Source of the DNA: JBPBQZ01 sp050955105
Lineage (GTDB): Bacteria; Pseudomonadota; Gammaproteobacteria; Burkholderiales; Burkholderiaceae
Assembly: GCA_050955105.1 (NCBI GenBank)
Contig: JBPBQZ010000118.1
Coordinates: forward strand, 1-15,399
Length of the DNA: 15,399 nucleotides
Direction: 5' to 3'
Translations under genes and position numbers: made by a program
Shown here: piece by piece, positions 1-5,894 of the stretch
Numbering within the stretch: position 1 is the stretch's first letter
How the letters are laid out: every line of letters starts with the position of its first letter
Notes under the pieces: model-generated
Told to the model about the DNA's origin: nothing
The model's database searches: none
What the model saw: only the letters and a program-made list of their open reading frames with translations

Positions 1-1
1 G

Positions 2-187
2 GGCGGCGTCGGTCAACTGGCGGGTACGGTCATCGGCGCCTTCGGACTGGGCATTCTCAGCAAATTGATCGAACCGTTCTGGGGCGCGGTACTCGCGAAG
101 ATCGCGGTGCTGGTGCTGATCGTCCTTTTCATTCAGAAGCGTCCGCAGGGTATCTTTGCCCTCAAGGGACGGAGCGCGGAGGCTTAA
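2..187 (+). CDS. urtB: Urea ABC transporter permease UrtB, 3' end only
   Basis: This is the last 61 codons of a reading frame that enters from the left edge and ends with TAA at 185-187. The visible peptide holds a hydrophobic segment (AKIAVLVLIVLFIQ) followed by the tail RPQGIFALKGR, which is typical of the C-terminus of UrtB, the LivH-like permease of the urea ABC transporter. The stop codon directly abuts the ATG of urtC, as expected inside a urtABCDE operon. UrtB pairs with UrtC in the inner membrane to form the urea channel driven by UrtD and UrtE. Only the C-terminus is present, so the call rests on this tail and on the gene order. Confidence is good because all downstream urt genes are clear. 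Confidence 0.85.
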   Translation, partial: GGVGQLAGTVIGAFGLGILSKLIEPFWGAVLAKIAVLVLIVLFIQKRPQGIFALKGRSAEA

Positions 188-1390
188 ATGACGACTGCAA
201 GCGATACCCGTGGCGTCGGCGGCCCCCTTACGCCGCCGTCGTCTCAAATTCCTACCGCTCCCGAGGCGGTCCCCGCAAAGCCGGCGCTGGGCTTCTCGCT
301 CGGCCTGCCCGCGCGGCCGCCGCTGCTGTCGCGGCCGGCGTGGATCTTCCTGGTGCTGCTGGTGCTGGTGGTCGGCATCGGCACGCCGGTCTGCGCCTTG
401 GTTCTGCCGGAAAGCCATCCACTGCATCTGTCCGCTTATTCGATGACCTTGGTCGGCAAGCTGATGTGCTACGCGATCTCCGCGCTGGCGCTCGACCTGG
501 TGTGGGGCTACTGCGGCATTCTCAGTCTTGGCCATGGCCTGTTTTTCGCGCTGGGCGGCTATGCGATGGGCATGTATCTGATGCGCGAGATCGGCCACAA
601 CGGCGTGTATCAAAGCGCGCTGCCCGATTTCATGGTGTTTTTGAACTGGAAGGAACTACCCTGGTACTGGAAGGGCAGCGAGCACTTCACGGTGGCATTG
701 CTGCTGATGGTGCTGGCGCCCGCGCTGGTCGCCTGGGTGTTCGGCTTCTTCACCTTCCGTTCGCGCGTGAAGGGTGTGTATCTGTCGATCATGACGCAGG
801 CACTGACGTTCGCGGCGATGCTGCTGTTCTTCCGCAATGAAACCGGCTTCGGCGGCAACAACGGCTTCACCGACTTCAAGCGCATTTTGGGATACGGCAT
901 TACGCTGCCCGCCACGCGCACGGTGTTGTTCCTCATCACCTTTGCAGTGCTGGTGATCGCCTACCTGGTCTGTCGTGTGATCGTCACGTCGAAGCTGGGC
1001 CGCGTCGTCACAGCGATACGCGACGGCGAATCGCGCTTGATGTTTTTGGGATATAGCCCACTCGCCTACAAGCTTTTCATCTGGACCTTCTCCGCGGTGT
1101 TGTGCGGCATTGCCGGCGCGCTTTACGTGCCGCAAGTCGGCATCATCAACCCAGGTGAAATGTCGCCGACCAACTCGATCGAAATGGCGATCTGGGTGGC
1201 AGTGGGCGGACGTGGCACGCTGATCGGCCCGATCGTCGGCGCCTTCGTCGTGAACGTCGCGAAGAGCGTGTTTACCGCCTACTTCCCCGAATATTGGCTG
1301 TTCTTCCTTGGCGCCATTTTCGTGCTGGTGCCGCTGCTGCTGCCGCGCGGCATCATCGGCTCGCTCATCCGTCCGTCGAGGCGCTCATGA
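188..1390 (+). CDS. urtC: Urea ABC transporter permease UrtC
   Basis: This 400-residue inner-membrane permease belongs to the LivM-like branch of the branched-chain amino acid transporter family and would form the urea pathway with UrtB. The first 48 residues are a Pro/Ala-rich cytoplasmic tail. Hydrophobic segments follow at roughly residues 51-73, 86-106, 110-131, 167-190, 196-215, 245-265, 295-315, 332-357 and 367-387. The segment SLGHGLFFALGGYAMG (113-128) and the stretch FRNETGFGGNNGFTDFK (215-231) are characteristic of UrtC. A cytoplasmic loop at about 270-290 (LGRVVTAIRDGESR) is the expected contact with the ATPases. The ATG follows the urtB stop with no gap, and GGAGG at 178-182 lies five bases upstream, so the start is secure. 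Its stop overlaps the urtD start as ATGA. Confidence 0.95.
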   Translation: MTTASDTRGVGGPLTPPSSQIPTAPEAVPAKPALGFSLGLPARPPLLSRPAWIFLVLLVLVVGIGTPVCALVLPESHPLHLSAYSMTLVGKLMCYAISALALDLVWGYCGILSLGHGLFFALGGYAMGMYLMREIGHNGVYQSALPDFMVFLNWKELPWYWKGSEHFTVALLLMVLAPALVAWVFGFFTFRSRVKGVYLSIMTQALTFAAMLLFFRNETGFGGNNGFTDFKRILGYGITLPATRTVLFLITFAVLVIAYLVCRVIVTSKLGRVVTAIRDGESRLMFLGYSPLAYKLFIWTFSAVLCGIAGALYVPQVGIINPGEMSPTNSIEMAIWVAVGGRGTLIGPIVGAFVVNVAKSVFTAYFPEYWLFFLGAIFVLVPLLLPRGIIGSLIRPSRRS

Positions 1391-2292
1391 ATACCGCCAC
1401 TTCTACGAACCCTCCAGGCACTTCGACACCAGCCGCCATGCTGACCGACGTGCCAGGTATCTTGCCGCCGATTCCGTCCGAAACCAATCTGAGCGGCGCC
1501 GTCAGCGGCCTCGGGCATGTGCTGGCGCCGGGCATCGACACCTCGCACGGCACGATTCTCTATCTGGAAGACGTCAACGTCAGCTTCGACGGGTTTCGCG
1601 CGCTCAAGTCCCTGAGCCTGTCGGTGGATGCGCTCGAACTGCGCTGCATCATCGGCCCCAACGGCGCGGGCAAGACCACCATGATGGACGTCGTCACCGG
1701 CAAGACGCACATCGATTCCGGCAAAGTGTTCCTCGGCCAGACCATCGACCTGAGCAAGCTCTCGGAGCCGGTGATCGCGCGCATCGGCATCGGCCGCAAG
1801 TTTCAAAAGCCCACGGTTTTCGAACAGCATCCAGTGTGGGAAAACCTCGAGCTGGCGATGCAGGCCGACAAGCGCTGGTGGCCAAGTCTGCGCGCGCGCC
1901 TCGATATTGAAGCGCAGCATCGCATCGAAGAGACCTTGGCGCTGATCGGCCTTGAAGCCGAAGCGTTCGGCAAAGCCGGCGACCTCGCACATGGACAAAA
2001 GCAGCGGCTGGAAATCGGCATGCTGCTGATGCAACGACCGCAATTGCTATTGCTCGACGAACCGGCCGCAGGCATGACCGATCACGAAACCATGGAGCTG
2101 GCGGAACTCCTGAACGGCTTGCGCGGCACCTGCTCGATGTTGGTGGTGGAACACGATATGGACTTTGTTGCTGCCCTCTCGGGCGACACCGGGCGCGTGA
2201 CCGTGATGGCAGAAGGTAGCGTGCTGGCAGAAGGCACGTTGGCCGAAGTACAGCGCGACGAACGCGTCATCGAATCCTATCTCGGCCGCTGA
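1387..2292 (+). CDS. urtD: Urea ABC transporter ATP-binding protein UrtD
   Basis: This 301-residue ATPase energises urea import on the cytoplasmic face of UrtBC. I chose the ATG at 1387 because it overlaps the urtC stop (ATGA); the frame is open further upstream, but that part lies inside urtC. Walker A is GPNGAGKTT (90-98), the signature is LAHGQKQRLEIG (200-211, the UrtD form of LSGGQ), Walker B is LLLLDEPAAGM (220-230) and the H-loop is in VVEHDMDF (253-260). The first ~55 residues are a Pro/Ser/Thr-rich extension before the ATPase fold begins at TILYLEDVNVSF, so the protein is longer than a minimal family member. A short SGDTGR stretch (265-270) replaces the usual 'ADK' type sequence before VTVMAEGSVLAEG. 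Translation is probably coupled to urtC and urtE. Confidence 0.94.
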   Translation: MNTATSTNPPGTSTPAAMLTDVPGILPPIPSETNLSGAVSGLGHVLAPGIDTSHGTILYLEDVNVSFDGFRALKSLSLSVDALELRCIIGPNGAGKTTMMDVVTGKTHIDSGKVFLGQTIDLSKLSEPVIARIGIGRKFQKPTVFEQHPVWENLELAMQADKRWWPSLRARLDIEAQHRIEETLALIGLEAEAFGKAGDLAHGQKQRLEIGMLLMQRPQLLLLDEPAAGMTDHETMELAELLNGLRGTCSMLVVEHDMDFVAALSGDTGRVTVMAEGSVLAEGTLAEVQRDERVIESYLGR

Positions 2293-2299
2293 GGAACCC

Positions 2300-2992
2300 A
2301 TGCTTGAAATCGATGCATTGAATCAGTACTACGGCGGCAGCCACATTCTGCGCAACGTCAAGTTGACGGTGCCCGAGAAGTCGCTGACCGTGCTGCTGGG
2401 CCGCAACGGCGTAGGCAAGACCACGCTGTTGCGCTGCCTGATGGGTGTGGTGCCGACGCGTACCGGCAAGATATCCTGGAATGGTCGGGCGCTGGAAGGC
2501 CTGCCTTCATATGCGCGCGTGGCCGGCGGCCTGGGCTACGTGCCACAAGGGCGCGACATCTTCGCGCGCCTGACCGTGGAAGAAAACCTCTTTGTCGGTG
2601 CCGCCAGCCGCAGCGCGCCAAAGGCGATTCCCGAGCGCATTTATGAGTTGTTCCCGGTATTGCGCGATATGAAGCATCGCCGCGGCGGCGATCTTTCGGG
2701 CGGTCAGCAGCAGCAACTGGCGATTGGCCGCGCCTTGATGAGCGAACCCTCGTTACTGATCCTCGATGAACCGACGGAAGGCATCCAGCCGTCGATCATC
2801 AGTGAAATCGGCCGCACGCTGCGCCGGCTGGTGGACGAATCGGGCATGACGGTGCTGCTGGTCGAGCAGTATTACGATTTTGCGCGCCAACTGGCCGATC
2901 ACTATTGGGTGATGCGACGCGGCGAGGTGGTGGCCGGCGGCGTGGGCGCGGACATGGAGAGCCAGGGCGTACGAGAGATGATCGCCGTTTGA
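2300..2992 (+). CDS. urtE: Urea ABC transporter ATP-binding protein UrtE
   Basis: This 230-residue protein is the second ATPase of the urea importer and resembles LivF. Walker A is GRNGVGKTT (34-42), the signature is LSGGQQQ (132-138), Walker B is LLILDEP (152-158), and VEQYYDFA (188-195) is the UrtE form of the H-loop region, where the usual His is replaced, as in LivF-type proteins. The ATG at 2300 lies seven bases after the urtD stop, with GAGG at 2291-2294 as ribosome binding site. It is the last gene of the urt operon in this window. The next gene downstream lies on the opposite strand and ends 24 bases away. I see no strong hairpin with a T-run between them, so how transcription ends here is unclear. 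Confidence 0.95.
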   Translation: MLEIDALNQYYGGSHILRNVKLTVPEKSLTVLLGRNGVGKTTLLRCLMGVVPTRTGKISWNGRALEGLPSYARVAGGLGYVPQGRDIFARLTVEENLFVGAASRSAPKAIPERIYELFPVLRDMKHRRGGDLSGGQQQQLAIGRALMSEPSLLILDEPTEGIQPSIISEIGRTLRRLVDESGMTVLLVEQYYDFARQLADHYWVMRRGEVVAGGVGADMESQGVREMIAV

Positions 2993-3016
2993 AGCCGCTA
3001 CGCCGTACCCACGCTG

Positions 3017-3691
3017 TTAAGACGGCTCTGAGGTGCGACGTGGTGCTAGCGACTCACCATCGCGCGCGGTGCGCGGCGCGCTCACGCCAGAGTTCACCGA
3101 GGTCTCGCCCATTTGGTTGCGGATGCCCGCCGCCACACCATGGTCGAGGCTCAAGGCATTCCGACGCGCTAGCCCGCGCCCGGCCGGAGCTGGCGCACCG
3201 TCAACCTGCGGCTGCAATTGCCGCGCCGTCGACGTGGTAGACGACACCGTTGAGTGCTGCGTGCGCGCAGAGGTGGTCGAGTTCGGTTCATACCCCTGCA
3301 CGCGCCTGCCAACTATCAAACGGCCCCGTCCAGGCAAACCTGGGATGGATGTCGGGCGCGCCCCTGGATAGTGTGCGTTGGCGATCGGATCATCTTCGGG
3401 GCCGTGCTGATCGGCGAAGGACACGTGGCGCGGCGCGGCGGGCACGGCTACGACGTCCGTCTCATGTAGCGCCGCCTCGTTACTCCGATGGGCGTCGTCA
3501 GTCGAAGGATGGGTCGCCGGCGGCATATGGGTGGGCTGTGGTGCGACCGGCATGCCATTGACGGTCACCTGGCTGGACTGTTTGGGGACAGACGGCGCGG
3601 TCTGGCTGGCCGGCGCCGTCGGCATATTTTCGGCCGCATGGATCGACAAAGCGGTGTCGGTAGGACGGGAACCCGCAACGGGATTGATCAT
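3017..3691 (-). CDS. Hypothetical Ser/Thr/Pro/Ala-rich protein, possibly secreted
   Basis: I do not recognise this 224-residue protein. The start is well supported: the ATG at 3691 (MINPVAGSRP) has AGGAG at 3699-3703 seven bases upstream; the frame is open 31 codons further back but without a comparable site. The sequence has no Cys, no Trp, one Phe and no membrane segment. The first 50 residues contain 8 Ala, 7 Pro, 6 Ser and 5 Thr but only one Asp and one Glu. The middle (about 88-130) holds the more structured-looking stretch HVSFADQHGPEDDPIANAHY, and the C-terminal 80 residues are Arg/Ser/Thr-rich and basic. This pattern suggests a largely disordered protein and resembles N-termini of type III secretion substrates, but that is inference from composition. 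It lies convergent to urtE and divergent from ureD, splitting two urea gene sets. It could be an orphan effector, a lineage-specific gene, or less likely a spurious frame. Confidence 0.55.
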   Translation of the reverse strand: MINPVAGSRPTDTALSIHAAENMPTAPASQTAPSVPKQSSQVTVNGMPVAPQPTHMPPATHPSTDDAHRSNEAALHETDVVAVPAAPRHVSFADQHGPEDDPIANAHYPGARPTSIPGLPGRGRLIVGRRVQGYEPNSTTSARTQHSTVSSTTSTARQLQPQVDGAPAPAGRGLARRNALSLDHGVAAGIRNQMGETSVNSGVSAPRTARDGESLAPRRTSEPS

Positions 3692-3698
3692 TGAATAT

Positions 3699-3703
3699 CT
3701 CCT
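3699..3703 (-). promoter_or_regulatory. Ribosome binding site of the hypothetical gene
   Basis: On the minus strand the sequence reads AGGAG, then seven bases, then ATG at 3691. It is one of the best Shine-Dalgarno matches in the window. It decides the start at MINPV over the longer open frame, and it argues that this unrecognised reading frame is a real gene. Confidence 0.6.
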
Positions 3704-3864
3704 GTTGAAAAAGCCAAGATGACGAAGTGACGAGACAGGTGGCCCCGAAGGGTGGACGACCGGCTTAACAAGTGCGTTGGCCACTGCATTGGGAAGCAGC
3801 GTAGGAGGGGTTTACGGAGTCCAGCTTAAGATCATCGCCGCGCTAATCACGGACGCCCGCGACG

Positions 3865-3889
3865 TTGAAAGCGCGCCGCCGATTATAAA
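3865..3889 (+). promoter_or_regulatory. Candidate weak promoter for the urease operon
   Basis: TATAAA at 3884-3889 matches the -10 consensus at five of six positions and is the most AT-rich spot upstream of ureD. The nearest -35-like hexamer, TTGAAA at 3865-3870, is only 13 bases away, which is too short for a normal sigma-70 promoter. GACGTT at 3861-3866 has the right 17-base spacing but a poor match. This is therefore a tentative site only. Confidence 0.25.
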
Positions 3890-4028
3890 AACGCTGGGCA
3901 CGCTTGGTCTCGAAGGCCGTCGCCTTTACCATTGCACTGCGGCGCGAGCTTGCTGTTTACCGGGCCGCCGGGCGCTGTGGCGTACTGCCATCACCTTATG
4001 CCTTCACAATCGGGATCGAATTTTGCCA

Positions 4029-5012
4029 GTGCCTGTCTTGCCGTGGTCTGATACCGCCGCTACGCCGGCCACCCGTCTGGCGGACGCCACCGCCACCACG
4101 CATGCAAGCTCTCCCTCGCCGATTGGCCACGCGCCATGCGACACGCCCGACACCGCTCCCGAACGCTCCGGCTGGCCCGCCACGCTCTCGCTCGGTTTCG
4201 CGATGCAGCCAACAGGTCGCTCGGCGTTAGTGCGACGGCTGCATGCAGGCCCGCTGCAGGTGCAACGCCCGCTATACCCGGAAGGTCCGCGCATCTGCCA
4301 CGCGGTTATCGTGCATCCACCCGGCGGCATCGCTGGCGGTGACACACTGGCGATTGACGTGCATGTCGGCGCCGGCGCGCATGCGGTGTTGGCTACCCCG
4401 GGCGCGAGCAAGTGGTACAAGGCCAACGGCCGCAGCGCGCGCCAGTCGATCGAGATTCATCTCGCAGACGGCGCACATCTCGATTGGTTGCCGCAAAACA
4501 ATATCGTGTTCGACCAGGCACAGGTCGAAACCTCGTTCACCCTGCATCTGGCGCCGGGCGCCAGCGCCATCGGCTGGGACGCCACGCAACTAGGGCGGCA
4601 AGCGGCGGGTGAGCGCTGGCGCAAAGGCTGGCTGCGCAGCGTGTCGCAGGCGCAGTTCGGCACGCAGAAGCTATGGGCGGAACGCGTGGAACTGACTGCC
4701 GACGATCCGCAGCGCCACGGCTTGCATGGGCTGCACGGCTATGCCGCGTTCGGCACGCTGTGGGCGTTCGGCGCCCATTGCACTAGCGAGCTGGCACAAA
4801 CCCTGGCCGCCAGCTTGCCATTCGACGGCAGCTTGCGCGCGGGCGCCACGGCACTCAGCGAGGGCAGCGACGCCCTGCCCGGCGCCATCATCGTCCGTGT
4901 GCTGGGCGATTCGATGCAGGCGGTGCAGGCCTGCCTGGTGCAGGCGTGGACGCTGCTGCGCGAGCCGGTGCTGGGCGTGCCGGCGCAGCCGCTCAGGCTC
5001 TGGCGCACCTGA
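4029..5012 (+). CDS. ureD: Urease accessory protein UreD
   Basis: UreD is the scaffold that binds the apo-urease and recruits UreF and UreG for nickel insertion. Conserved stretches, numbered from the GTG at 4029 (327 residues), are PATLSLGF (50-57), RPLYPEG (80-86), HPPGGIAGGD (96-105), TPGASKWYK (123-131) and WLPQNNIVFD (153-162). The residues before about 48 are a variable low-complexity tail, as often found in Burkholderia UreD. The start is uncertain: there is no in-frame ATG between 3777 and the conserved domain, so TTG 4023, GTG 4029 and TTG 4038 are the nearby choices and ATG 3777 would give 411 residues. None has a good ribosome binding site. In WLPQNNIVF an Asn stands where a Glu (LPQE) is usual. 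It is the first gene of the urease operon. Confidence 0.9.
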   Translation: MPVLPWSDTAATPATRLADATATTHASSPSPIGHAPCDTPDTAPERSGWPATLSLGFAMQPTGRSALVRRLHAGPLQVQRPLYPEGPRICHAVIVHPPGGIAGGDTLAIDVHVGAGAHAVLATPGASKWYKANGRSARQSIEIHLADGAHLDWLPQNNIVFDQAQVETSFTLHLAPGASAIGWDATQLGRQAAGERWRKGWLRSVSQAQFGTQKLWAERVELTADDPQRHGLHGLHGYAAFGTLWAFGAHCTSELAQTLAASLPFDGSLRAGATALSEGSDALPGAIIVRVLGDSMQAVQACLVQAWTLLREPVLGVPAQPLRLWRT

Positions 5013-5104
5013 AACACCGCGCCAGCCAACGGCTTCAATATTTTTGATATTCGAAAGGTTCGCCACGCGCCGGTGATACGATCCTTTCTCGAAAATCTGG
5101 AAAC

Positions 5105-5123
5105 GCACGCGTGCCTGCATGCA
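5105..5123. repeat. Two adjacent palindromes in the ureD-ureA gap
   Basis: GCACGCGTGC (5105-5114) is a perfect ten-base palindrome and TGCATGCA (5116-5123) a perfect eight-base one, separated by a single base. They lie about 90 bases upstream of ureA in the 197-base gap, which is the largest non-coding break within the urease operon. Just upstream, AATAT-N5-ATATT (around 5038-5052) could form a small AT-rich stem. A regulator site or an mRNA structure is possible, but short palindromes also occur by chance in GC-rich DNA. Confidence 0.3.
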
Positions 5124-5209
5124 TGTTGCGAATCCGACGCGGCCGATGTGACCGACGAAAAATCGAGGGCTGATACGCGCCACGCGATGACAGTCGCCGA
5201 CGAGACACC

Positions 5210-5512
5210 ATGAAACTGACACCACGCGAAAAAGACAAACTGCTGATCTTCACCGCGGCGCTGCTGGCCGAGCGCCGCAAGGCCCGCGGCCTCAAGCTCA
5301 ACTATCCGGAAGCAATCGCTTTCATCACCGCCGCGCTGATGGAAGCCGCACGCGACGGCATGACGGTGGCGCAGGTCATGCACTACGGCACCACACTGCT
5401 GACGCGCGACGACGTCATGGAAGGCATTCCCGAGATGATTCCCGACATTCAAGCCGAAGCCACTTTCCCTGACGGCACCAAGCTAGTGACCGTTCATCAT
5501 CCGATTCCCTAA
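5210..5512 (+). CDS. ureA: Urease subunit gamma UreA
   Basis: This 100-residue protein is the small gamma subunit of bacterial urease, the nickel enzyme that hydrolyses urea to ammonia and carbamate in the cytoplasm. It is full length for the family. It begins with the classical MKLTPREKDKLLIFTAA, continues with ARGLKLNYPEAIAFI (25-39) and the segment DGMTVAQVM (49-57), and ends with PDGTKLVTVHHPIP. It contributes to the trimeric (UreABC)3 assembly and has no catalytic residues of its own. The ATG at 5210 is the expected start; only a weak purine stretch (GAGAC) precedes it. It lies 197 bases after ureD and 15 bases before ureB, and may be served by a second promoter in that gap, though I see no clear one. 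Confidence 0.98.
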   Translation: MKLTPREKDKLLIFTAALLAERRKARGLKLNYPEAIAFITAALMEAARDGMTVAQVMHYGTTLLTRDDVMEGIPEMIPDIQAEATFPDGTKLVTVHHPIP

Positions 5513-5527
5513 GCCGGCGGAGCACTC

Positions 5528-5833
5528 ATGATTCCAGGCGAAATCATCACGGCGGAAGGCGAGATCGAACTCAACGTCGGACGCGCCACGGTCAGCGTGA
5601 CGGTAGCGAACACCGGCGACCGACCCGTGCAGATCGGCTCGCATTTCCACTTCAGCGAGGTCAACGCGGCGCTGGTCTTCGACCGGCAGTTGGCGCGTGG
5701 CTATCGGCTGAATATTGCCTCGGGCACCGCCGTGCGCTTCGAGCCTGGCCAGGAGCGCACCGTCGAACTGGTAGCGCTCGACGGCGCGCGTGTCGTCTAT
5801 GGCTTCAATGGCCAGGTCATGGGGCCGCTGTAG
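5528..5833 (+). CDS. ureB: Urease subunit beta UreB
   Basis: This 101-residue protein is the beta subunit of urease and has the usual length. It starts with MIPGEIITAEGEIELN, the family hallmark, followed by VANTGDRPVQIGSHFHFSEVN (27-47), which carries the conserved His-rich surface strand, and ends with YGFNGQVMGPL. The ATG at 5528 has GGAG at 5519-5522 five bases upstream. UreB packs between UreA and UreC, and in known activation complexes it lies near the UreD/UreF binding region; that is family knowledge and not visible here. Separate ureA and ureB genes, with no fusion, are the normal bacterial arrangement. Confidence 0.98.
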   Translation: MIPGEIITAEGEIELNVGRATVSVTVANTGDRPVQIGSHFHFSEVNAALVFDRQLARGYRLNIASGTAVRFEPGQERTVELVALDGARVVYGFNGQVMGPL

Positions 5834-5894
5834 GCGCGCCGACCGAATCCCTGCCTCCCGCCTTGCTTCCCGATTATCGCCAGGAACCCCGCTC

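Larger units (their letters stand above)
3692..4028. other. Divergent intergenic region between the hypothetical gene and ureD
   Basis: These 337 bases separate the minus-strand hypothetical gene from the conserved part of ureD, so they should hold promoters for both. The ureD frame stays open back to an ATG at 3777, but the peptide it encodes here shows no UreD similarity that I can recognise. An AT-rich island (GATTATAAAAAC) lies at 3881-3892 in otherwise GC-rich DNA. No convincing operator, riboswitch or terminator is visible. A short separate frame starting with ATG at 3998 runs 17 codons to TGA at 4049-4051, overlapping the likely ureD start in another frame. Confidence 0.5.

Noticed and set aside
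3033..3722. Several overlapping plus-strand frames opposite the hypothetical gene
   Set aside because: They overlap one another, have no recognised residues or ribosome binding sites, and are Arg-rich, as expected for shadows in GC-rich DNA; the minus-strand frame has the better start.
3723..3749. TTCG...TTCG on the minus strand, resembling a PIP/hrpII box ahead of the hypothetical gene
   Set aside because: The two TTCG copies are 19 bases apart, not 15-16, so they do not fit the type III regulon box.
3779..3793. TGGCCACTGCATTGG, resembling a sigma-54 promoter upstream of ureD
   Set aside because: The -12 element reads TTGG and lacks the required GC, and the start of ureD is about 240 bases away.
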